The notes under the pieces were generated by a model. It was not told where the DNA came from. It was given only the letters and a program-made list of their open reading frames with translations, and searched no databases. From Cymbidium sinense (lineage: Eukaryota > Streptophyta > Magnoliopsida > Asparagales > Orchidaceae), in the NCBI GenBank assembly GCA_021442155.1, contig CM038222.1:58998266-59062265 (forward strand): 64,000 nt of DNA, written 5' to 3'. Positions within the stretch are counted from its first letter, which is position 1. Each line of letters opens with the position of its first letter. The translations under genes and the position numbers were made by a program. Shown piece after piece: positions 35,001-45,734 of the stretch.

Positions 35001-35827
35001 AAGGGTAGAGCTCAGCTGCCCATCTTTTTTTCTCTTTTCGACGTGTACGGCAGAACCCGACCGCACTAGCATTTTATTCTTTATGGTAGTAATTATTTGA
35101 TATGTTTGAGCATTAGAACATAATACTTTTCATAGTTTCTTTATGATTGATGCTTGAATGTGTGTGTCCTAGAGGCTCTTAGGATAAAATTTATTTTTCT
35201 ATCCCACTAATAACTCATAAATAAAATTTTAAAACAACTCATAACCTCACATAAAATTTTAGGAATTAAATCAAGATAATAAAATTTTTAGTAATCTCTT
35301 AGCTAAATGGATGAGTGTATAATATCATACTTGTCATGTTATTTCACTCATATTAAGAGGGGACTTCCATCTTTGCTAGAGAATGAAGGCTTAACCTGTG
35401 AAGTCTTTGGTGGAAAAACACCCCTTTCTCTCTTAATTTGGCCCATAATCAAATCCTCATGCATTTAGGCATACAAAATTTCATAGCCTTTTTCAAAACA
35501 AAAAGTCCAAAAGAATCAAATAAATTTGATAAAATTTGTATTAGATTAAGTCATGGATTCATACCACTCATGCTCTAGTCTCTTAGGGAGTGAGTTTAAG
35601 AGCATAGTCTCCTTTCTAAATGAAAATAACTTAGCAAAACACGGTTTACTTTTCCATGTAAAGTGGGAGAAAAGTCTGAGGAGAGACCCATCATGCCTTG
35701 ATCTTTATTGGATTAGTATTGGTGGTGATTTCTATCTTTTGAGATAATACATCATTCCTTAATGTCATACCTCACTTCAATAAGCACCTCTAAGATCTGT
35801 GTGGTGTCCATCCCAAAATAAACACCA
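32012..35827 (+). repeat. 5' LTR of element H (shortened)
   Basis: Aligns with the right LTR but lacks about 1.9 kb near 32210, about 1.0 kb near 33450 and about 0.6 kb near 35630, and the first 40 or so bases. It contains four ~100-bp repeats with 'gatattgaattatcaag' (33767, 33864, 33967, 34071), also present in the right LTR, so these predate insertion. AT-rich and non-coding. Confidence 0.8.
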
Positions 35828-35839
35828 TAGATTTTTTTT

Positions 35840-35860
35840 TGGCAACTCATGGGATGATTC
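35840..35860 (+). other. Primer-binding site of element H
   Basis: TGGCAACTCATGGGATGATTC follows the LTR end after a T-run. The related fragment at 26707 has TGGCAACTCGGTTGAGGATGG. Both resemble a decayed TGGCGACTC..TGGGGA site, the type I know from Ogre-like elements. It clearly differs from the TGGCGCCGTCTGTGG site of the A/B/C family. Confidence 0.55.
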
Positions 35861-36510
35861 TCTCTCTCCATAGTAGACAATTATTATCTCCAAGCATCAA
35901 TAGTAGACTTATATTTTATATAGGATCATTCTTTCCATTGGCATAGCTTATTTCATCCTTAAGCAAAGCCCAACATCCTTTAGGTTTTAAGACCTCACTC
36001 GTAGGTCCTAAAATCCCTTGGGTTCCCAAAGTTAAAAAATAAATTAATCAAACAAGGAGGAAAAATTAAGAACTCTTCACCATTCTAATGGTGAGGCAAG
36101 GTTCATCCCATGAACAATAACAAAATAAAACTCTTCTACAAAACAACATGTCTTTCCAAAATCACTTTTTCAAAATCCACATAATAAGATATCTATACAC
36201 AAAAATTTGTAAGAAATTTTCAAAAAGGCACAAAACATATATAACCAAACCTCGTTTAACAAATCCTATGATTGTTATAAGGAGGTTCCTTTTTAAAAAT
36301 CAAAATCAACAAATTTTAATTTATTTTTTTAAAAGCATGTTTTCTTTGGAAATGGTTATTCCCATCTCACACACTCAAATTTGTTGGATGGAGATTTTAT
36401 TTTTGAATAAAATCATGACATAAAAATTGAAACTCATACTTCACATGTGCTAGAGTTGAAGTTTCTCCTCTTTTCAAAAAAAATAAATCATACACACACA
36501 CAAAAGAGTC
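35861..36510 (+). other. Leader of element H, no gene
   Basis: AT-rich untranslated leader. It shares its first 130 bases with the leader fragment at 26725-26860. No credible ORF. Confidence 0.45.
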
Positions 36511-36514
36511 AAGA

Positions 36515-37690
36515 CATATTTGACAATGACATACCCAAATTTGTCAAATGGGAGTTCCCCTTCCCTTGGAGAAGGTAGAGTAAACTGAATTCTATTTGCA
36601 TTTGTCTGATAAAACTCCTTGCCAAAGTCTTGGACTTCAAAACACATTGAGAGCTCATTTTGAAAATCATAAGAACAAATTGAACTCCAGTTAACATACC
36701 TAAGTTTGTTAAATAAATTCATTTTCTTTCAAAAATCATAAACACATTTGACTTTCATTTAGCATGCCAAATTTGTTAAGTGAGTTTCATTTTCAAAAAT
36801 CATAAACACTCTTGACTTTCACTTAATATACCAAAATTTTTAAGTGAGAGTTTCATTCTGAAAAAATCATAAACACACTTGACTTTCATAACATACCAAA
36901 TTTGTTAAGTGAGTTTCTCAAAATCATAACATTTGACTTTTACTTAACATACCAAATGTTAAGTGAGAGTTTCATTTCAAAATCACAATCACATTTGACT
37001 TTCACTTAACATACTAAATTTATTAAGTGAGTTTCATTTTAAAATCATATTTTCATTATCAAATTTGTTAAGTGAGAGTTTCATTTTCAAAATCATAAGC
37101 ACATTTGACTTTCACTTAACATACCAAATTTATTAAGTGAGAGTTTCATTTTCAAAATCACATTTGACTTTCACTTAACATACCAAATTTGTTAAGATTT
37201 TCATTATCAAAATCATAAACATATTTGACTTTCTTAACATACCAAATTTGTTAAGTGAGGTCTCTTTCAACATTTGATCCTATTTTAACATACCAAATTT
37301 GTTAAATAAGGATCAATTTTCATGTCAAACCACACTTGAGCTTTCACTTAACATTCCAAATTTGTTAAGTGAGAGTCTCATTATCAAAGAAAAATAAACA
37401 TATGGCAAACACATTTTGGGATTTCATTTAACATACCAAATTTGTTAAATGGAACTACCATCTTCAAAGAAAAGCAAATTAATCTCACAATCACATTTAA
37501 CTTTTACCAAACTTGTTAAGTGAAAGTCTCATCATCAAACATAAATCAAATACATGTGGAATTTACTTAACATACCAAATTTGTTAAGTAAAAAGCTCCA
37601 CTTGAAAATCAAAATATCACACAATCAAATCTTTACAAGCTAAAATAATTCAAACCCACAATCACAACCTTGTCTTAGCATACCCAAATT
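36515..37690 (+). repeat. Hairpin repeat array in the H leader, about 16 units
   Basis: Each unit has the form CACTTAAC-ATACCAAATTT-GTTAAGTG followed by 'agagtttcattttcaaaatca' and 'cacatttgactt', with a spacing of about 50-80 bp. The arms are inverted repeats of 7-8 bp around an 11-nt loop. Several units change both arms together (see findings). No protein frame is maintained. Confidence 0.8.
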
Positions 37691-39659
37691 TGCTAAAATT
37701 AGAGGTATTTCAAATATCAATATTTTCAAACAGATGCATAAAACACAAATATCTCCAATAAAATCTCTCTCAAATTTTAGAACCCCATCAACTTACTTAA
37801 ATCGTTTGAATATGGGTTTAAAATCAAATGGTAAAGACTCTCCTCAATATCCAAATCTCTCCAAATGAACCCCACTCAACACATTTGAATCGTTGAGTAT
37901 GGGTTCAAAACTCAAAACTTTTGTTACTTGCGTAGAACAAATATCAAGGCAGAAATTTGATATAAGTTATATTTCCACAATCTAATCTGACTTTTGGTCT
38001 TCAGTTTTCACACATGGCTCAATGCGTGTTTACTTTTCCATTTGGGATGGATTTGGCCTTGGATCAGCCTCCAGCTGACCACACTCATTCATTTTGGTGA
38101 GGTTTGAGGGGCTAAGATCACTTGTGAGGGGACCACCTCACAAGCCAGAAGTATGGTGGCCAGCGGTCATCAGTTGAGATGTCATCATCAGTTTCCCTCG
38201 AGGAAGGCGTGGCGTTCCATTGTTGCAGTTTGTACTAGTGCCTCGGTGGTTTCCCTTCTGCAGATAGCACCCACTGTTGGCTCCTTCCAAGGGGAAGGCT
38301 ACCTATCTTGGATCTCCCCACCTAAAGGTTGGGTCCAATTCTCATGTTGCCCTCTAGGACTCACTCGCATGCCACAGATCAAGAGCGACACACAAGCCAA
38401 GGCTAGAGGCAACTTCCCAATCTACAGTAGAGGAGTTACCTAGGATAGTGTCTCCTCTTATCTCGGAGAACAAGTTTCACCCCCTCTCTACTTTCGATGA
38501 AGAGGAAGACATTAGGAAGATCTTAGTTCACCTCCGCCCATAGTTCATTTTGAGGCTCCTATCTCTAACAGGAGAAGGTCGTATATAGATCGTTCTTAGA
38601 TTTGGCGAGCTTCTGGCCTTCAGTGAGGCTCAATTTGATTTATGTTCTAACATCCTAATGTGGGCACATCAAGAGAGGGAGGGCTTGGGGTATCAATTAC
38701 TAGTAGAGAGAGAGATGTAGGTGCAGTAGATTGGTGGCCTCCCTCATGGACTTTCCATCGACTCATACCCTGATCATCTAAGCATTCCAACACTACCCAC
38801 CATAGGAGAAGCTGCCCAGAAAGCTAATGTTGCCTCCACCACACCATCCACTCCTTCACCATCACCTGAGTCCCATCCACCATGAGGCGCAGATCATCAG
38901 GAAGAAAACCCCATTGGTGATCCACTGAAGGATCCCTTCTTCTACTCCCCGAGGTGAGGTGAGTTCCCCGACCTCCTACTTCATCTTGGTGAAGAGAGTG
39001 ACCGGTGTCATGGTGACCACCCACCACCACCATCGAGGTGGTGGCTATAGCCATAGAAGGGATGGTTACAGTCTCCATGGATTCTCTAGGACACCACTCC
39101 ACCCATGAGCAATACGAGCATGTCTCTTACCATGACCCTCCTGCCAACACTCCGGTGATATGTTGAATCTCCATGGTGAGCATACCTCCCAGAGATAGTA
39201 AGTGGTAAGCAATGCCCGATGTATTTCTATCACTGAGCATAACCCCTCCACCAGTCAGCGATAAGTTTTTGTCCTTGCATGATTAGACTGCTCTTTAGAA
39301 GAGATCGTCACTTAGGAATTCGTTGAGAAGAGTGAACTCTTCAGGAGAGATTGCTCTGATGAAGAAGATGCTAGGGTCAATTTTGATCCATATAAGGATA
39401 ATCTCTTGGAGGACTCAACGGAGGTCCATATGGTCAGGGGTTCCCTCAGGATCAACATGAGAGTGTTGTAGTTGAGGAAGAAGACAACTCATTCAACCCA
39501 ACACTTTGAATGAGGCAGAGATGAGCATATTATAAGATGAGAAAGAGTTGAAGACTTGTTAGTAGTAGTCCCTGCACTTCAAGGCCAAGCTCTATCGACA
39601 GCTTACCCCTGCAGGTTGTTGCATATTAGCCAAGAGTACATCTCAGATAGATGGTGACA
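37691..39659 (+). other. Leader to gag transition of element H
   Basis: GC content rises from about 38000. Several Pro/Thr/His-rich frames exist (38153-38443 on +, others on -), none with a recognisable domain. This is probably the decayed N-terminal part of gag or an ORF before gag. Confidence 0.35.
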
Positions 39660-40640
39660 TGCATAGGAAGGTCACATATAGTACCTCCATGCCTGAAAGA
39701 GATATAAAGCATATGGTGGAACATCAAGTGAAGGAAGCATTGGCACAAGCCCACGGTAGCTCATATGTGAAAGGGTAGACCCACCAGAGGAATTCAATAT
39801 CCTATAGGGTTTTGTGCCACCATCCTTCAAGATCTTTGATGGTGAAATCATCACATATATACACTTTAGAGCTGGATTGGAACACGAGGTAGTAATGCAC
39901 TTCTCTTCGACTCTTGTTAGTAGTCATTTGGGATTTGCATTTGATTTTATCAATGAAGACTTTTTTGTTGAGTTGGAGCACCTCTTCATCAAGAGGTTTG
40001 TTGGAAGAAAGGGTAACTGGGTGACCTCATTGTAATACAAAATCCCAATGAGTCCCTTGTTGATTATATTCTCAAGCAAAAGTATGAAACCAGTTCAACA
40101 ATGCTATAGAAATTCTTCTCAAGAATATTCATGGCTGGTTGCTTTCATGCTCAAGGGATTTACAATCAAAACTTTGAGAAATTAATCAACAAGGCTGCTA
40201 CAAGGAAGCCAAATAGTTACCTTTTCAAGACCAATCATTCAACCAAGCTAAAGCATTCGAAGAAGCCGGGGGTAGTGTCTGTGTAGACAAAGGGAAGCGA
40301 CCAGAGCTCAATGAGAGACCTCATGCATGACCTCCATTGCCACCTCCTTGCCACCACACCACCACCCACCCACATACTTCCCATAATATACTCAGCGTAT
40401 ACTTATCCACCAATAGCTATTACCCCTACTCTTGATAGATTGAATAAGTCATATTCATTCAAGAGGGAGGTAGTTAGGAAGATATTTAAGAATCTATTAA
40501 AGAAACCTGACTTTCAGTTACCAGAGCCTAAGAGGCCGGAAGATGTGTGCAAGAATAATGGTCCTAACTATTACCCCTACCACAACATGGTTAGTCATGT
40601 CTTAGAGGATTATGTCACCTTTAAAGACTGAGCGGCGACT
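39660..40640 (+). pseudogene. gag remnant of element H
   Basis: Frames at 39814-40035 and 40311-40631 hold the best preserved parts. The first contains PPSFKIFDGE and FFVELEHLFIKRFVGRK, typical of the plant retrotransposon gag domain (PPAYKIFDGT.. / F..L...F..RF...R). The second contains FKNLLKKPDFQLPEPKRPED and then PNYYPYHNMVSHVLEDYVTFKD, the usual C-terminal zinc-knuckle-like block (C.YHR..SH....C..LKD) with its cysteines replaced. Stops and frameshifts separate these parts. Gag would form the particle that packages the RNA. Confidence 0.7.
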
Positions 40641-42739
40641 AAGTTGACTATTGTTATCCCAAGGAATACTTGTTAGAACAACCCTCAGTTCTATCGAGTA
40701 ATTCTTGGGGATACTTATCCTCTTAAGATAAAGAAGAATGTTGGGATATTGTCTCAAACCTCTAAAAAGTCTCTAAGATCAAGAAGCTTTCTTATAGGTT
40801 CAGTACTCAAACCTCCAAGGAAGGTTTGCAAGTTAGACAACTTGAAGAAGGTGTCAGCAATGTACAGCCCTTGCGGGATAGCATGGCGGCCTGACACCAT
40901 CAGTCTAGCACTCCATCCGTTACTACTACTTCTTCCTCCACTAGCTTCTTCCAATAGAGTATTATCGGATGAGGGCACTATACCCCTTTCTTCCTTACTT
41001 TATTAGATTTCTATCATGTACCTCCATCTAAGAAGAAATCAATGAAGAAAGCTTTCACTTACATCTTGTCCATACTCAACTCTAGATTTTATTCCTCTCA
41101 AAACTCTCCAAGTCTACAAAATAATAATGATAACTCTAGTTGATCATTCCTCTTCGATTTAGAAATGGATTTCCATTTTAAATCATGCGGGTTCACTCTT
41201 GAGATTGATTTGGAGTCATCGACTCCAATGATCCCATAGAGAAGATGGGTGACCTGAGAGCGGTAGAACTTTCCACTAAATCATCTCGAAATCACTTGAA
41301 GTCAACCTTTCGTGGCAAGTTCTACCTCTAGGGTAGCACCGGATAAGAAGCAAATCATTGGTTCTAAGAGCATATACTCCCTCCACAAGATGCTCCACCC
41401 ATGGATATGCTTGTGGAGGATCAAAATCAAGGTTGACTATAATAATCAAAATAAAGCAAGAAAGTTAGCTTTAAGCTCTATATGTTCTTGATAAGAGATG
41501 ATTGGAATATCACCAAGTTTCATATTATGACTCAAGATACATTTTCAAGAGATTCTTTGCTTGCGACCCTGATACATGTGAATAACTGGTTCCATCCTCT
41601 ACATCATTCATGAGTTAGGATTTGGAGATTGAATCTGCTAAAGGAGATCTTAAGTCATTCGATTAATGAGGGAATATATGAATGTATTTATCTCCCTCAA
41701 AATCAAAAGTCTACTCTGATGAACTTGGCAAAATTCAAAATAAAAAGAAAAGAAAGGAAAAAGAAAAGAAAATGAAAAGAAAGAAAAAAAAGGAAATGAG
41801 AAAAAAAAATAAAAGGGGCGAGAAAGATAGAGGAGAAAGTAGAGGCAGACATTAGATTTGAGTTCGTTACTCCATTTGAACATATGGGTGGATGATCAGA
41901 CCAAGAGAGGAAGAGGCAAATCAGAGACATGCTTAGGGATGGAAGACCTCCTTATTGGCCACCAATAGAGTTATGTCCCACTACAGACTAAACCTATTAT
42001 CTATATAGACTTAGAATCTAGTTCAAAAGATGAGTCATATATGATTAGTATGCTAGCTAACACTTCCAGACAATAGACCATCATGCAAGTGACAGTTGAG
42101 CCAGACAATGATGAAGATCGGGCTCCTAAGCAAAGCATAAGTGTATCCAAGTCTATATGTGAAATGATGAGGCATCAGTTGGAAACTTTAGCTCTAACCC
42201 TACTTTTCTCACAAAAAGTTGAGGGTTTGGTAGTTAAGAAAGCCCCTAAGTCTTCCACAAATGTAAAGGTGTAGAAGTTATTTCTTGGAGCATCATCCTC
42301 AAGTTATGAAGCGGATGTAGAACTTGAGGATGATTCATACAAAGATTTAATAGAATTACCTTTTGATTGGTACTTGTTGTATTCTTAATTTAGCAAAGAA
42401 AATTAATTCCACATGCTTGGTCTAAACACAGTCGATTACTTTGAAAGGTTATGGGACAACAAATGCGACATTCACAATCAAATCGACTAGGATTGGTATG
42501 GTGTGATGATAATGCTTAGTCATCACCAATCATTTGGAATCGATAGGTTCTTTTCAAATCATGCTAACTCATATGAGGAGGTGTGCTTAGAAACTTTTAT
42601 CCAAATGACTTTGAAGTCAGGATGCCGAGTTTGAGAGGAGATCAATCAACTATCAACGAGCTCAAAGAAATCAACCTAGGGCGAAGAAGATCCACATACA
42701 TATATCTCTTATATTGAATGAAAAAGAAACCAATGATTT
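40641..42739 (+). pseudogene. Decayed gag-pol linker and protease region of element H
   Basis: No intact domain. A purine-only stretch at about 41735-41850 (repeats of GAAA and AAGA) would encode a Lys/Arg/Glu-rich linker. Around 42410-42740 a decayed block reads like the segment before the reverse transcriptase in Tat elements, e.g. SHANSYEEVCLETFIQMTLK then INQLST. No aspartic protease motif could be found with confidence. Confidence 0.5.
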
Positions 42740-43880
42740 AGTGAAGCTAACGAGTTTAAGGATTACTTTGCATGGAGTTATGAAGAGATGCCGGTCTATC
42801 TCCAACATAGCAGTCAATAAACTAGTAATAGAACCTAATGCTAACCTATCAAGCGGGCTCTGCGATTAGACATTGAACTGTCACTTTTGAAATCAAGAAA
42901 TGATCGACTTTATTAGGGAAAAAATATCTACCGGTTGGCCAATGTAGTCCCAGTTAAGAAAAGAATGGCCAAATTCACATATGCGTTGATTTTAGGGATC
43001 TAAATAAGGCATGTCCTAAGGATGAATTTCTACTTCTTATACCAGAATTAATGGTGGACATTACTCATCTCATGCGGTATTCTCTCCTTTATGGATGGGT
43101 CATCTAGCTAACCAAATTAAGATGGCCCAGGATGAAAGAAACACGCCTTTTGAATCGATTAGAATCTATTGTTATAAGGTCATGCCTTTTGCCTTAAAAT
43201 GTGCCACATACCGCGAGCCATGACTCAATCTTTGATGAACTCATTCATCATCAAGTTGAATGCTATGTTGATCTTGTCAAAAGCAAAAGGAAGACCATCT
43301 CTTTGACTTGAGAGTAGTTTTGAATGGTTAAGAAATACAACCTCAAAATGAACCCCAAGTGTGCATTGGGTAGCTTTAGAAAATTTCTTGGGTTTTATTG
43401 TCGACATGGGAATAAATCGATTCAAGATCAAAGCGATATTAGAAATGTCATCCCCTAAAAGCTTAACATAACTCAGGTCATTCTAAGGGCTGTTGGCATA
43501 TCTAAGACGCTTCATTTCTAACTTATCAGGAAAATGTCAACCATTCTTGGCACTTATCAAAAAGTATGTCATGCTCAAGTGGGATGACAAGTGCCAGCAT
43601 GCTTTCGAAGACATCAAGCAATATCGATGACCACCTCTAGTAGCTCCCTATCGGGCAAGCTCATATTATATACTCTTGCATTACTCCCTTGGCTTTGTTG
43701 GCTCAAATGATGAAGGGAAGGAGAATTCTCTCTATTATCTATCATCATCTAATCCCTGAGGCAAACTATCCACCTATTGAAAAGCACCTAGCTTTAATCT
43801 TTGCATCCCAAAAGCTGACACTACATGCTTTCTCATAAGGTGAACTTGATCTCTAGAGTCAATCCACTACAATATCTCAT
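42740..43880 (+). pseudogene. Reverse transcriptase and adjoining RNase H remnant of element H
   Basis: Fragments follow the family in order: DYFAWSYEEM and NIAVNKLVIEPNAN (42755-42845), WLANVVPVKKRMAKF (42930-42990), a decayed DLNKACPKDEF (around 43000), SFMDG (43090), KMAQDE, YCYKVMPF (43160-43190), then ECYVD-LVKSKRK at 43258-43290. The catalytic YVDD has lost one Asp (YVD-L), so the enzyme would be dead. A decayed RNase H follows, with 'ENSLYYLS' and NYPPIEKHLALIFASQKL (43720-43820). Frameshifts and stops occur throughout. Confidence 0.8.
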
Positions 43881-44044
43881 GACGCATCGACCTTATCGGG
43901 CGGTTGGCGTTGGTCCATGATTTTGTCTCATTTGACATAACATTCATATCCATGTCATAAAGGACAAGCACTTTCTTAGTAGCATCCACTCCTCGACTCT
44001 CGATTAACAATGATCTCCCGATGAACAAATCATAACTTGGTGCC

Positions 44045-44584
44045 ACCTGGGAGATGTACTTTGATGGTGCAGCTTTCTCTCAAGGAGTAGAAGAACCATA
44101 ATTTACTATCCCAGGGAAGGCAGGGGTAAGAATAGTTCTCTTAACTCTGAACAGCGATGTGATGAGGTTCTCATATCATTTGTCCAATCCATGCACCAAC
44201 AACAAAGCTGAATATGAGGCTCTGATTGTCAGTTTGAAGTTAGTCATTACATTATGCGTTGAGAGCATCAACATCTTTGGGGATTCTCAGTTAGTCATCA
44301 ACCAAATTGTTGGGTCTTACAAAGTTCTAAAACCTAAACTCCAATATTATCATAAGTATACCATGGAATTATTGGCCCAAATCTCAGAGGTTACCATCTA
44401 CAAGATTCCTCGAGGAGAGAATGCAGTAGCAGACGCATTAACCAAGCTTGCCAAAAAGTTGGCATGTCTAGAAGATGAGTCCATTCCAATAAGGGTCCAA
44501 AATAGACAAGTCTTATCCCTTATTGATGATAAACTCATCGAAAGATTCTCTCTTGAAGGGAGGTTGCCATTGCCAAAAGGATGA
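44045..44584 (+). pseudogene. Second RNase H domain of element H (Tat-type)
   Basis: The best preserved protein part. In one frame it has YFDGAAFSQG (about 44057-44085), one TAA near 44099, then from 44159 an open stretch with CTNNKAEYEALIVSL, FGDSQLVINQIVGSY and IPRGENAVADALTKLAKK. These show the Asp, Glu and Asp residues expected of an RNase H active site. An additional RNase H domain between the first RNase H and integrase is a hallmark of Tat elements. Confidence 0.85.
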
Positions 44585-44699
44585 TAAGTTTGGAGGCAAC
44601 CATTCATAGATTATTTAAATATAGGCAAAACCTCAAGAGAAATCACTACCGTGAAGCTTCCTCTACTCTTGTAGGGGAACCTTATAGGCAGTCCTTCGA

Positions 44700-45734
44700 T
44701 CATATGTGATTACGTTATATGGACAAACACAAAGCCCATAGGATCATGAGGTACCTGTTTATGGAGCACACCAATCGTCAGATGAAAGCCAAGATCAAGA
44801 GACTATGATACTGGCCTTGATGATCAGTATGGGCGTAGCTAGAGATGCCACCAATGTCGTACGATGTGGTCCTACATCAACCACCCAAATTCTACATCTA
44901 CATTGGCCTCATGGCCATTTGAGTGTTGGGATATTGGGTGATCGATCCTCCTTCTTCCAAAGGTCATCGATTCATTCTACGCTAACTACTTTTCCAAGTG
45001 GGAGGCAATCCACTTAGAGAGGTCACAACTCAAAAATGTGCTCCAATTTTTGAACCATATATATATATAGGTTTGTGCCTCGATGAATTATATCCGATAA
45101 TGTATGCATTCAAGAGCACTAAAATCAATAGCTTTCCTCAGAGACACATCATAGATGGAGATATTTCATCTACTACCTAAGGGAAAATGGGTTAACATAA
45201 GCCTTCAACAAAACTCTCATTCAAATACTGAAGAAGGCATTAGATGACAACAAATGATGATGGCATGAACAGTTGGTTGAAGCCTTGTGCTTACCATATA
45301 GAACTCCAACTCAATCTACCCCTTTCTCCTTAGTGTATGGGTCCCAGTTTTTACCATTAAAGTCCAACTCCCATCACTAAGGATAGCCATGGTAGTAAAA
45401 TCACAATGAATAATGCCAAGTTAGGTTGGAAGAGCTCGAAGGTTTGGAGGAGAGATGCCTACGGGCATGCCAGAACCTCGAGTTATACAAAACTAAGATG
45501 ATTCAAGCTCATAACAAGTTGGTCCGTCCTAGAGCTTTTCAAGTAGGAGAGCTTATTTTAGTTCTAAGGAGGCCAATTGTTGCTCGTCGAAAGATAGGAG
45601 GCAAGTTTGAACCCACTTGGGAAGGCCCTTATGCCATAGAGAAGGCCTACCAAGGAGGGTCTTACCAACTCATAAATTGTAAGAGGAGCCCAAAGCTTCC
45701 AATCAATGGGCTCTTAAAGAAATACTATCCATAA
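44700..45734 (+). pseudogene. Integrase remnant of element H
   Basis: The zinc-binding segment survives as CHQC (44846-44857). WPFECWDIG follows, then after a frameshift KGHRF and YFSKWEAIPL-type residues (about 44955-45010). A later part contains HEQLVEAL and TPTQSTPFSLVYG (45270-45345). The C-terminal domain is open at 45426-45734: RACQNLELYKTKMIQAHNK, RPRAFQVGELILVLRR, GKFEPTWEGPYAIEKA and the terminal NGLLKKYYP. This order is normal for gypsy integrase. Frameshifts and stops make it inactive. Confidence 0.8.

Noticed and set aside
38824..39251. Minus-strand frames in the gag region of H
   Set aside because: They are opposite to the decayed plus-strand gag-pol and show no domain.
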